From assembly GCA_907163375.1 (NCBI GenBank), contig CAJQUW010005287.1:124001-188000 (forward strand): a stretch of 64,000 nucleotides of DNA. Direction: 5' to 3'. The notes under the pieces were generated by a model, which was not told the DNA's origin, ran no database searches, and was given only the letters and a program-made list of their open reading frames with translations. Every line of letters begins with the position of its first letter. Positions within the stretch are counted from its first letter, which is position 1. Made by a program: the position numbers and the translations under genes. Origin of the DNA: Prostheceraeus crozeri. Its lineage: Eukaryota; Platyhelminthes; Polycladida; Euryleptidae. This document shows, one piece after another, positions 28,308 through 38,879 of the stretch.

Positions 28308-28595
28308 ATGAGAATCAAGTCTTCCACAGTGAGAATCATTCCATCGTTGAATCATACAAGTGATGGACGCACATTCTCTCTTTGGGATATCATTTTCAAA
28401 GTGAATGGGCTATATTATGGTCAGCACAAGGATAACAAAATAGCCTCTCTCTCGATATACACTGAATTCATCCTATATATTCCAAAGCCACCCAACGTAG
28501 ATGACATTATTGACTTCCTTAACGGGGGTGGTATGAAGCGCAAGTCGGAGAAGAATGCTACCTCCAAACGCAAGTCAAGGAAAGAGAATTGCTAA
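28308..28595 (+). CDS. Unknown 95-aa protein with basic tail (left arm)
   Basis: ATG 28,308 opens 95 codons. The first part alternates hydrophobic and polar residues as in a small beta-rich domain (TFSLWDIIFKVNGLYYG). Residues ~65-95 hold PPNVDDIIDFLNGGG and a Lys/Arg-rich end (KRKSEKNATSKRKSRK) that looks like a nuclear localisation or nucleic-acid binding tail. It overlaps the RING-like ORF by 41 nt in the +1 frame and has an open mirror copy at 36,357-36,644. No homologue recognised. Confidence 0.5.
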   Translation: MRIKSSTVRIIPSLNHTSDGRTFSLWDIIFKVNGLYYGQHKDNKIASLSIYTEFILYIPKPPNVDDIIDFLNGGGMKRKSEKNATSKRKSRKENC

Positions 28596-28755
28596 TCCTT
28601 TCCTAACTCTACCCTATGACAATTCGCTTATGTGCTTTGAGTGTCGTAGACGTGGTCTTATTAGATACATTTTACTTCTTCGTTGCCATCATATCATTTG
28701 CGTATTTTGTCGTGAAAAGCATCGATGTAATTCTTCATTTTGCAATATGTTATAG
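28555..28755 (+). CDS. RING-like zinc-binding small protein (left arm)
   Basis: A 66-residue frame with Cys/His spacing close to a RING finger: MCFEC (C-x2-C), then CHHIICVFC (C-x-H-x2-C-x2-C), then CNSSFC (C-x4-C instead of the usual C-x2-C). Small RING proteins are common in large DNA viruses as E3 ligases or structural factors. Here the match is by pattern only, and the odd last pair may mean a variant fold. It overlaps the basic-tail ORF and precedes the exonuclease-like gene by 52 nt. The right-arm copy at 36,197-36,397 is identical in translation. Confidence 0.5.
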   Translation: MLPPNASQGKRIANPFLTLPYDNSLMCFECRRRGLIRYILLLRCHHIICVFCREKHRCNSSFCNML

Positions 28756-28807
28756 AACGCTTCCTTAGATGTGTAAATTTCCGTTTTAGACTTCTATCAT
28801 CATTTTT

Positions 28808-29338
28808 ATGGATTGTGAGGGTGAACCTGTACAGTAGCTCAGTGCTATTGCTATGAACAATTGGACATATCAGATTGTTAGTGTCTATCATCAACATGCC
28901 AACTGTGATCCCAATGTTGATCAATGGGCGAGAAAACACATTCATGGACTTAATCTGAAATATTTGCAAGACTATGGCTTTTCTTGTGAGAGTGCTCTTC
29001 TTATTGACTTTAAACGATGGTTAGCTGCTTTCAATGTTATACGCATCTTTTGTAATAATCCTGGTAAGGAGAGGAAAGTATTTCCCAATCTAATCATTGA
29101 TGATATTTTGCTCCCGCCTTGGGATAGTAGAGTGAATCAACATTATCATGAAGTCACGAAACGTTTTAAGGATTTATGTGTTCCTATTTTGTCTGTTCGT
29201 TGTAGTAGCTACGTTCATAACCAATGCTTCTTTCCTCCTTACCTCAACACTGCCAAAGTCCTGTATGGTTATCATTGCTCGCTGTATGATAGTTACCAGC
29301 TGTATCTATTTTATCTCTTTCAAACCATTGATTTATAA
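28808..29338 (+). pseudogene. DEDDh exonuclease-like gene with a premature stop (left arm)
   Basis: From ATG 28,808 the frame begins IFMDCEGEPVQ-like: the Asp-x-Glu of exonuclease motif I follows a hydrophobic strand. TAG at 28,835-28,837 interrupts it, and then about 166 residues stay open with ARKHIHGLNLKYL, LIDFKRWLAAFNVI, LIIDDILLPPW and near the end YHCSLYDSYQLYLF, whose H-x4-D fits motif III. Families of this type (E/QELSAI after motif I) occur as repeated ORFs in invertebrate genomes; I recall the pattern but not a name. The mirror copy at 35,611-36,144 has the same stop and one extra codon. Confidence 0.55.
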
Positions 29339-29479
29339 TGCATGCTTGTTATAGTGATTCAATAAATGTTACTATGAGAAGAGTTGTTGTTTTCATGCAA
29401 TGAATGGGTTAGATAAAGGGCGATCATGTCTTTCTCAAACGACTGTGGAACATTGATTTCCATGATGAAGATTTAAACA

Positions 29480-32400
29480 GTTAGATTCGATGACAAATAA
29501 GATTTATTAGTTTGCAAGTTAGACTAAGCGTTCTATTATTTGTAAATGAAAGATATAGTTTCAACAGTGTGTACGTTAGAAATAAAGTTTTATCTGTTTG
29601 TAAAATGAGATTGTAGGATTTACTAGTTTGCAAGTTAGACTAAGCGTTCTACTATTTGTAAATGAAAGATATAGTTTCAATAGTTTACAGATTACAAAAT
29701 AAAGTTTCAATAGTGTTTATGTTAAAAATAAAGTTTAAGCTGTTTGTGTGTTAGAAATAGAATAAAGTTTCAACAGTTTGTTGATTAAAAATAAAGTTTC
29801 AACAGTATGTACGTTAGAAATAAAGTTTTATCTCTTTGTAAATGAGATTGTAGGATTTACTAGTTTACAAGTTAAGAATAAAGTTTTATCTGCTTGTATG
29901 TCAGAAATGAAATAAAGTTTCACCAGTTTAAAAGTTAAGAATAAAGTTTCAATAGTGTGTATGTTAAGAATAAAGTTCTGTCTGTTTATATGTTAGAAAT
30001 AAAATGAAGTTTCGCCAGTTTACAAGTTAAGAATAAATTTTATCTGCTTGTATGTTAGAAATAAAACAAAGTTTCAACCGTTAACAAGTTAAAAATAAAG
30101 TTTCAGATTAAAATAAAGTTTCAATAGTGTATATGATGGAAATAAAGTTTAAGCGCTTTGTGCGTTAGAAATAAAGTTTCAGCCGTTTACAAGTTAAAAA
30201 TAAAGTTTCAACAGTGTGTACGTTAAGAATAAAGTTCTATCTGCTTATATGTTAGAAATAAGAATGAAGGTTCACCAGTTTACAAGTTAAGAATAAAGTT
30301 TTATCTGCTTGTATGTCAGAAATGAAACAAAGTTTCACCAGTTTACAAGTTAAAAAATAAAGTTTCAATAGTGTGTGCGTTAGAAATAAAGTTTCAATAG
30401 TGTGTATGTTAAGAATAAAGTTTTATCTGTTTGTATGTTAGAAATAAAATGAAAGTTCATCAGTTTACAAGCTAATAATAAAGTTTTATCTGTTTGTATG
30501 TTAGAAATAAAACAAAGTTTCAACCGTTAACAAGTTAAAAATAAAGTTTCAGATGAAAATAAAGTTTCAATAGTGTATATGATGGAAATAAAGTTTAAGC
30601 GCTTTGTGCGTTAGAAATAAAGTTTCAGCCGTTTACAAGTTAAAAATAAAGTTTCAACAGTGTGTACGTTAAGAATAAAGTTCTATCTGTTTATATGTTA
30701 GAAATAAGAATGAAGGTTCACCAGTTTACAAGTTAAGAATAAAGTTTTATCTGCTTGTATGTCAGAAATGAAATAAAGTTTCACCAGTTTAAAAGTTAAG
30801 AATAAAGTTTCAATAGTGTGTATGTTAAGAATAATGTTTTATCTATTTGTAGGTTAGAATTAAAACAAAGTTTCAACCGTTTACAAGTTAAAAATAAAGT
30901 TTCGATAGTTAACACGTTAAAAATAAAGTTTCAATAGTGTATATGTTAAGAATAAAGTTCTATCCGTTTGTATGTTAGAAATAAAAATGAAGGTTCACCA
31001 GTTTACAAGTTAAGAATAAAGTTTTATCTGCTTGCATGTCAGAAATGAAATAAAGTTTCACCAGTTTAAAAGTTAAGAATAAAGTTTCAATAGTATGTAT
31101 GATGGAAATAAAGTTTAAGCGCTTTGCGCGTTAGAAATAAAGTTTCACCAGTTTACAAGTTAAAAAATAAAGTTTCAATAGTGTGTACGTTGGAAATAAA
31201 GTTTCAATAGTGTGTATGTTAAGAATAAAGTTTTATCTGTTTGTATGTTAGAAATAAAACAAAGTTTCAACCGTTAACAAGTTAAAAATAAAGTTTCAGA
31301 TTAAAATAAAGTTTCAATAGTGTGTATGATGGAAATTAAGTTTAAGCGCTTTGCGCGTTAGAAATAAAGTTTCAGCCGTTTACAAGTTAAAAATAAAGTT
31401 TCAATAGTGTGTATGTTAAGAATAAAGTTCTATCTGTCTATATGTTAGAAATAAAATGAAGGTTCACCAGTTTACAAGTTAAGAATAAAGTTTTATCTGT
31501 TTGTATGTTAGAAATAAAATGAAGGTTCATCAGTTTACAAGTTAATAATAAAGTTTTATCTGTTTGTATGTTAGAAATAAAACAAAGTTTCAACCGTTAA
31601 CAAGTTAAGAATAAAGTTTCAATAGTTTTCAAGTTAAAACTAATGTTTGAATAGTGCGTATGTTAAGAATAAAGTTTTATCTGTTTGTATGTTGGAAATA
31701 AAATGAAGCTTCGCCAGTTTACAAGTTAAGAATAAAGTTTTATCTGCTTGCATGTTAGAATTAAAACAAAGTTTCACCAGTTTACAAGTTAAAAATAAAG
31801 TTTCAATAGTGTGCACGTTAGAAATAAAGTTTCAACCGTTTACAAGTTAAAAATAAAGTTTCAACAGTGTCTACGTTAGAAATAAAGTTTTATCTGTTTG
31901 TAAAGTACGATCGTAGGATTTACTAGTTTGCAAGTTAGACTCAGCATTCTACTAGTTGTAATTGAAAATATCGTTTCAACAGTTTACAGATTAAAATAAA
32001 GTTTCAATAGTGTGTATGATGGAAATAAAATTTAGGCGCTTTGTGCGTTAGAAATAAAGTTTCAGCCGTTTACAAGTTAAAAATAAAGTTTCAACAGTGT
32101 GCACGTTAGAAATAAAGTTTCAACAGTTTACAAGTAGAAAAATAAAGTTTCAACAGTGTGTACGTTAGAAATAAATGAAAGTAAGAACTTCATCGTATGA
32201 GTATTCAAAGCATGTTTTGTAAATCAAATGTGTATAGTCCTGACATGATAGAATCGTGTTAGAAATAAAGTTTCAGCCGTTTACAAGTTAAAAATAAAGT
32301 TTCAACTGTGTGTACGTTAGAAATAAAGTTTTAGCTGTTTATATGTTAGAAACAAAATAAAGTTTCAACAGTTTACAAGTTGAAAAAAAAAGTTTCAACA
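29480..32400 (+). repeat. AATAAA-rich tandem array, left inner arm
   Basis: Dozens of 25-45-bp units of the type GTTAGAAATAAAGTTTCAACAG or TTTACAAGTTAAAAATAAAG. Nearly every unit contains AATAAA. Larger blocks of a few hundred bp are themselves repeated (for example the stretch near 30,060-30,330 recurs near 30,480-30,760). The mirror is 32,640-35,450. No gene. Confidence 0.85.
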
Positions 32401-32660
32401 GTGTGTACGTTAGAAATAAATGAAAGAAAAGAACTTCATCGTATGAGTATTCAAAGCATGTTTTGTAAATCAAATGTGTATAGTCCTGACATGATAGAAT
32501 CAAATGAACTTGACAAACGCGTTTGTCAAGTTCATTTGATTCTATCATGTCAGGACTATACACATTTGATTTTAAAAAACATTTTTGATGAAACTCAATA
32601 CGATGAAGTTTTTTTCTTTCATTTTTTTTAACGTAACACACTGTGAAAACTTTTTTTTAC
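32380..32660. other. Axis of the palindrome, no spacer
   Basis: The self-complementary word TGACAAACGCGTTTGTCA is centred between 32,519 and 32,520, and symmetry continues outwards through AATCAAATGAACT and TATCATGTCAGGACTATAC. There is no loop sequence. The arms near the axis differ by small changes (for example TTTTGTAAATCAA on the left against TTTTAAAAATCAA on the mirrored right), so the axis is not a perfect copy of one strand. Confidence 0.9.
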
Positions 32661-35450
32661 TTGTAAACTGTTGAAAACTTAATTTTTTTTTCTAACATAT
32701 AAACAGCTAAAACTTTATTTCTAACGTACACACTGTTGAAACTTTATTTTTAACTTGTAAACGGCTGAAACTTTATTTCTAACACGATTCTATCATGTCA
32801 GGACTATACACATTTGATTTACAAAACATGCTTTGAATACTCATACGATGAAGTTCTTACTTTCATTTATTTCTAACGTACACACTGTTGAAACTTTATT
32901 TTTCAACTTGTAAACTGTTGAAACTTTATTTCAAACGTGCACACTGTTGAAACTTTATTTTTAACTTGTAAACGGCTGAAACTTTATTTCTAACGCACAA
33001 AGCGCCTAAACTTTATTTCCATCATACACACTATTGAAACTTTATTTTAATCTGTAAACTGTTGAAACGATATTTTCAATTACAACTAGTAGAATGCTGA
33101 GTCTAACTTGCAAACTAGTAAATCCTACGATCGTACTTTACAAACAGATAAAACTTTATTTCTAACGTAGACACTGTTGAAACTTTATTTTTAACTTGTA
33201 AACGGTTGAAACTTTATTTCTAACGTGCACACTATTGAAACTTTATTCTTAACTTGTAAACTGGCGAAGCTTCATTTTATTTCCAACATACAAACAGATA
33301 AAACTTTATTCTTAACATACGCACTATTGAAACATTAGTTTTAACTTGAAAACTATTGAAACTTTATTTTTAACTTGTTAACGGTTGAAACTTTGTTTTA
33401 TTTCTAACATACAAACAGATAAAACTTTATTATTAACTTGTAAACTGATGAACCTTCATTTTATTTCTAACATACAAACAGATAAAACTTTATTCTTAAC
33501 ATACACGCTATTGAAACTTTATTTCTAACGTACACACAATTGAAACTTTATTTTTTAACTTGTAAACTGGTGAAACTTTGTTTTAATTCTAACATACAAG
33601 CAGATAAAATTTATTCTTAACTTGTAAACTGGTGAACCTTCATTTTATTTCTAACATATAAGCAGATAGAACTTTATTCTTGACATACACACTATTGAAA
33701 CTTTATTTTTAACTTGTAAACGGCTGAAACTTTATTTCTAACGCGCAAAGCGCTTAAACTTTATTTCCATCATACACACTATTGAAACTTTATTTTAATC
33801 TGAAACTTTATTTTTGACTTGTTAACGGTTGAAACTTTGTTTTATTTCTAGCATACAAACAGATAAAATTTAATTCTTAACATACACACTATTGAAACTT
33901 TATTTCCAACGTACACACTATTGAAACTTTATTTTTTAACTTGTAAACTGGTGAAACTTTATTTCATTTCTGACATGCAAGCAGATAAAACTTTATTCTT
34001 AACTTGTAAACTGGTGAACCTTCATTTTTATTTCTAACATACAAACGGATAGAACTTTATTCTTAACATATACACTATTGAAACTTTATTTTTAACGTGT
34101 TAACTATTGAAACTTTATTTTTAACTTGTAAACGGTTGAAACTTTGTTTTAATTCTAACCTACAAATAGATAAAACTTTATTCTTAACATACACACTATT
34201 GAAACTTTATTCTTAACTTTTAAACTGGTGAAACTTTGTTTCATTTCTGACATACAAGCAGATAAAACTTTATTCTTAACTTGTAAACTGGTGAACCTTC
34301 ATTCTTATTTCTAACATATAAACAGATAGAACTTTATTCTTAACGTACACACTGTTGAAACTTTATTTTTAACTTGTAAACGGCTGAAACTTTATTTCTA
34401 ACGCACAAAGCGCTTAAACTTTATTTCCATCATATACACTATTGAAACTTTATTTTCATCTGAAACTTTATTTTTAACTTGTTAACGGTTGAAACTTTGT
34501 TTTATTTCTAACATACAAACAGATAAAACTTTATTCTTAACATACACGCTATTGAAACTTTATTTCTAACGTACACACTATTGAAACTTTATTTTTTAAC
34601 TTGTAAACTGGTGAAACTTTGTTTCATTTCTGACATACAAGCAGATAAAACTTTATTCTTAACTTGTAAACTGGTGAACCTTCATTCTTATTTCTAACAT
34701 ATAAACAGATAGAACTTTATTCTTAACGTACACACTGTTGAAACTTTATTTTTAACTTGTAAACGGCTGAAACTTTATTTCTAACGCACAAAGCGCTTAA
34801 ACTTTATTTCCATCATATACACTATTGAAACTTTATTTTCATCTGAAACTTTATTTTTAACTTGTTAACGGTTGAAACTTTGTTTTATTTCTAACATACA
34901 AGCAGATAAAATTTATTCTTAACTTGTAAACTGGCGAAACTTCATTTTATTTCTAACATATAAACAGACAGAACTTTATTCTTAACATACACACTATTGA
35001 AACTTTATTCTTAACTTTTAAACTGGTGAAACTTTATTTCATTTCTGACATACAAGCAGATAAAACTTTATTCTTAACTTGTAAACTAGTAAATCCTACA
35101 ATCTCATTTACAAAGAGATAAAACTTTATTTCTAACGTACATACTGTTGAAACTTTATTTTTAATCAACAAACTGTTGAAACTTTATTCTATTTCTAACA
35201 CACAAACAGCTTAAACTTTATTTTTAACATAAACACTATTGAAACTTTATTTTGTAATCTGTAAACTATTGAAACTATATCTTTCATTTACAAATAGTAG
35301 AACGCTTAGTCTAACTTGCAAACTAGTAAATCCTACAATCTCATTTTACAAACAGATAAAACTTTATTTCTAACGTACACACTGTTGAAACTATATCTTT
35401 CATTTACAAATAATAGAACGCTTAGTCTAACTTGCAAACTAATAAATCTT
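32640..35450 (-). repeat. AATAAA-rich tandem array, right inner arm
   Basis: Mirror of 29,480-32,400, seen here as TTTATT-containing units (GAAACTTTATTTCTAACG...). Unit order largely follows the left array, with local differences. Confidence 0.85.
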
Positions 35451-35610
35451 ATTTGTCATCGAATCTAACTGTTTAAAGCTTCATCATGGAAATCAATGTT
35501 CCACAGTCGTTTGAGAAAGACATGATCGCCCTTTATCTAACCCATTCATTGCATGAAAACAACAACTCTTCTCATAGTAACATTTATTGAATCACTATAA
35601 CAAGCATGCA

Positions 35611-36144
35611 TTATAAATCAATGGTTTGAAAGAGATAAAATAGATACAGCTGGTAACTATCATACAGCGAGCAATGATAACCATACAGGACTTTGGCAGT
35701 GTTGAGGTAAGGAGGAAAGAAGCATTGGTTATGAACGTAGCTACTACAACGAACAGACAAAATAGGAACACATAAATCCTTAAAACGTTTCGTGACTTCA
35801 TGATAATGTTGATTCACTCTACTATCCCAAGGCGGGAGCAAAATATCATCAATGATTAGATTGGGAAATACTTTCCTCTCCTTACCAGGATTATTACAAA
35901 AGATGCGTATAACATTGAAAGCAGCTAACCATCGTTTAAAGTCAATAAGAAGAGCACTCTCACAAGAAAAGCCATAGTCTTGCAAATATTTCAGATTAAG
36001 TCCATGAATGTGTTTTCTCGCCCATTGATCATCAACATTGGGATCACAGTTGGCATGTTGATGATAGACACTAACAATCTGATATGTCCAATTGTTCATA
36101 GCAATAGCACTGAGCTACTGTACAGGTTCACCCTCACAATCCAT
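35611..36144 (-). pseudogene. DEDDh exonuclease-like gene, right-arm copy
   Basis: Mirror of 28,808-29,338. It has the same TAG after nine codons and the same motifs, plus one extra Asp codon in PNVDDQWARK (PNVDQWARK on the left). A shared stop with a private 3-nt change means the lesion predates or was copied between the arms, while the arms have since drifted. Confidence 0.55.
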
Positions 36145-36196
36145 AAAAATGATGATAGAAGTCTAAAACGGAAATTTACACATCTAAGGAAGCGTT

Positions 36197-36397
36197 CTAT
36201 AACATATTGCAAAATGAAGAATTACATCGATGCTTTTCACGACAAAATACGCAAATGATATGATGGCAACGAAGAAGTAAAATGTATCTAATAAGACCAC
36301 GTCTACGACACTCAAAGCACATAAGCGAATTGTCATAGGGTAGAGTTAGGAAAGGATTAGCAATTCTCTTTCCTTGACTTGCGTTTGGAGGTAGCAT
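36197..36397 (-). CDS. RING-like zinc-binding small protein, right-arm copy
   Basis: Identical in translation to the left copy at 28,555-28,755, with the same Cys/His pattern (C-x2-C, C-x-H-x2-C-x2-C, C-x4-C). Confidence 0.5.
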   Translation of the reverse strand: MLPPNASQGKRIANPFLTLPYDNSLMCFECRRRGLIRYILLLRCHHIICVFCREKHRCNSSFCNML

Positions 36398-36644
36398 TCT
36401 TCTCCGACTTGCGCTTCATACCACCCCCGTTAAGGAAGTCAATAATGTCATCTACGTTGGGTGGCTTTGGAATATATAGGATGAATTCAGTGTATATCGA
36501 GAGAGAGGCTATTTTGTTATCCTTGTGCTGACCATAATATAGCCCATTCACTTTGAAAATGATATCCCAAAGAGAGAATGTGCGTCCATCACTTGTATGA
36601 TTCAACGATGGAATGATTCTCACTGTGGAAGACTTGATTCTCAT
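36357..36644 (-). CDS. 95-aa protein with basic tail, right-arm copy
   Basis: Identical in translation to 28,308-28,595 and overlapping the RING-like ORF by 41 nt in the same way. Confidence 0.5.
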   Translation of the reverse strand: MRIKSSTVRIIPSLNHTSDGRTFSLWDIIFKVNGLYYGQHKDNKIASLSIYTEFILYIPKPPNVDDIIDFLNGGGMKRKSEKNATSKRKSRKENC

Positions 36645-37482
36645 TAGACAACAATCCTCATTGGAGAATAGAATACATTTAGTAAAGCTGGCACGCTAAC
36701 GAGTGTGACTGCAGAAACATTTCTTCAACGTTCGCTACGTTTCACAACAACCTGTCAAAGATTTCTTACAAACTTATTTCAACATTTGCATTTAAGCGAA
36801 CATCTGCTTCACATATTCTACACGAACGGTTAACGCATGTAATATAAAACCCTAAATCCAACCGTACAGGAGCCTAGCCTTGGATTATGAACTTTACAAT
36901 CCATGCGATTCAATGTCATGGAACTAGCTCTCATACACTCAACGTGTGTGACAACATCTGGTTTTATAAAACATTCAACGCTGACTATAAGACCTTGTGT
37001 GAAACAATCTACACAGCACAGTAAAACTTTCTAGCGCTGTGATGAACACTGTTTTCATATAACATTCTAAACTCGCAGTCTTACTGCAGTAGAAAACTGC
37101 TTTTACTAAACCTGATGAAGCTAATCTAACAGTCATGAAGTTTGAATTTCTAATAGGGAAACATTTGGCAACTGTCTCCAATAAAACTTTCTAACACTGT
37201 GAAAGTAAGTTACAAGACAATCTACACTGTGCAGTAAATAAAACCTTCTAAAACTTTCTAGTGCTGTGATGAGTTCGGTCAGTCATATAACGTCAATGAT
37301 CAAACTTTATTTTCACAAACGTGCGTCGCGGTAAATTATTTGACTACACTAACGCTTACATTTCATGACATGTGTGTTTCATAAAACGTCATGATCAAAC
37401 TTTTCTAACTATACATCAACCTGTGTTGCAGTAAAACTTTTACAATCAATGATACACTTTCTAACGACACTCACGAATAGTG

Positions 37483-37632
37483 ATGGAGATCGCCAGCACC
37501 AAATTCCTCCACCAATTATGGGAATGGTACACCCCTAACTCCCAGTCACGAACTATAGCGGAGTGGGAGTATATCGACAAAGTGAGGCTCGCGGTAGAAG
37601 AACGATTGAAGCAAGTGAACTGTTTTTTGTAA
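37483..37632 (+). CDS. 49-aa helical ORF, right-arm copy
   Basis: Mirror of 27,019-27,168, open from ATG to TAA, with the Trp/Glu/Arg-rich composition. Confidence 0.35.
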   Translation: MEIASTKFLHQLWEWYTPNSQSRTIAEWEYIDKVRLAVEERLKQVNCFL

Positions 37633-37843
37633 TCTATGTGAAGCCAGACTCTGGGACGATATTGACGATGAAGACCTTTTGAAATACATGCCATAATAAA
37701 TTTTTATTTCATATTATCTTTGCTTTCATACTGACTTACTTGAATGGGGCTTCAGTGGATGATTTAACCATGTATACTTTTTCATTTGGAAATAGTAGCA
37801 CGCTTAGTCTAACTTGTAAATCTTATGACACTTCATATGGCTG

Positions 37844-38041
37844 ATGATGGTATATGAAATAGTGTTAGATAAAATTAAGATAGCTTACACTTCTGATACA
37901 GGGATAGCAATCGACTGCGATCCATGTGTAAAGAGCTTGTTAGACTACGGAAGAGAGAAGTGTGTTATGTTGCGTGTGGCGCGTGAGTGTCCTCCCATTT
38001 CATTCCATTCATCAATTCGTCTCATTGATAGAGACAGGTAG
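37844..38041 (+). CDS. 65-aa ORF, right-arm copy
   Basis: Mirror of 26,610-26,807 with a few substitutions (MMVYEIVLDK against MMVDEIVLNK), still open. Reads away from the axis. Confidence 0.35.
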   Translation: MMVYEIVLDKIKIAYTSDTGIAIDCDPCVKSLLDYGREKCVMLRVARECPPISFHSSIRLIDRDR

Positions 38042-38287
38042 AACTCATGGTTCTCATAACGTATGCAATGGATAGTTTTAGGCAACCTTCGACAGTTGGC
38101 TAAATGTCGCCCTGGCGCGAATGCATACTACGTTGAGACAGAGGCAATCACTTGCAAACATGACGCAGAGAGGTTTAACAAGATTGACCATTGCCGAATG
38201 TCCCTTGCGGTATACATAGCTACGGGTTTCACCGCCGCCCTTTACAGGAACGCCCGTCGAAAGGAAGTATTACACCGAACTTCATTT

Positions 38288-38394
38288 GCAACGTTCAAGT
38301 TGACTGATAGCAGATTCAACTTAATGATAGTATTCGCCAGTCCGAAGACTGCCCAGGGCAAACCGCGTGGAGGTTCTATCATGTCTTGCCCCAT
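38288..38394 (-). repeat. 107-bp direct repeat, copy 2 (right arm)
   Basis: Mirror of 26,257-26,363, with the UUCG and CTAT hairpins. Confidence 0.8.
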
Positions 38395-38442
38395 GGTGGC
38401 CCTTAAGAGAGCCGGTGGTTCGTTCTCGGGAGTAACGTCATC

Positions 38443-38709
38443 TTACACCCTACCAATTCTACTGAGAGAGTCTTTGACTCTCTCTTTGGTAGCACTGTCG
38501 ACTTCCACACTAACTGGTACATGGCTGAAAAGTGGAATGTAGCGCCATTCCGTTGGATTGACAGCAGTTGCTGTCATCGGATTGCCAATCCGAGCAAGAT
38601 TATTAAAAACTCTGTCTTGCTCCTCTATTCTAGCAAATTCATTAAATAAATTTCGCGGTCTTAACTGCGGTCCGCGAGGAGAGTTGACTGCAGCGTTCGG
38701 CGTCTCCAT
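38443..38709 (-). CDS. Unknown 88-aa protein, right-arm copy
   Basis: Identical in translation to 25,942-26,208. The TATA box (38,741-38,748) lies upstream at the same distance, and the same TAA is followed by an open frame into the 107-bp repeat. Confidence 0.5.
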   Translation of the reverse strand: METPNAAVNSPRGPQLRPRNLFNEFARIEEQDRVFNNLARIGNPMTATAVNPTEWRYIPLFSHVPVSVEVDSATKERVKDSLSRIGRV

Positions 38710-38740
38710 GATTGAAATGAAATGAAATGAGAGGCAGTGG

Positions 38741-38748
38741 TTTATATA
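38741..38748 (-). promoter_or_regulatory. TATA box of the 88-aa gene, right arm
   Basis: TTTATATA on the + strand, mirror of 25,903-25,910. Confidence 0.55.
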
Positions 38749-38763
38749 CCCCTCTAATGCGAC

Positions 38764-38870
38764 GCAACGTTCAAGTTGACTGATAGCAGATTCAACTTAA
38801 TGATAGTATTCGCCAGTCCGAAGACTGCCCAGGGCAAAGCGCGTGGAGGCTCTATCATGTCTTGCCCCAT
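38764..38870 (-). repeat. 107-bp direct repeat, copy 1 (right arm)
   Basis: Mirror of 25,781-25,887. Confidence 0.8.
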
Positions 38871-38879
38871 AGTGGTCGA

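Larger units (their letters stand above)
19798..32519 (+). repeat. Left arm of the palindrome
   Basis: Mirror image of 32,520-42,165. Blocks from outside in: poly-C hairpin repeats and a 300-bp array (to ~24.25 kb), hairpin-rich block (24.26-26.6), small ORFs and imperfect repeats (26.6-29.4), AATAAA-rich tandem array (29.5-32.4), axis. Confidence 0.9.

Noticed and set aside
29480..35450. CRISPR-like array
   Set aside because: Units are contiguous, degenerate and AT-rich without constant repeats and unique spacers, and the DNA is eukaryotic.
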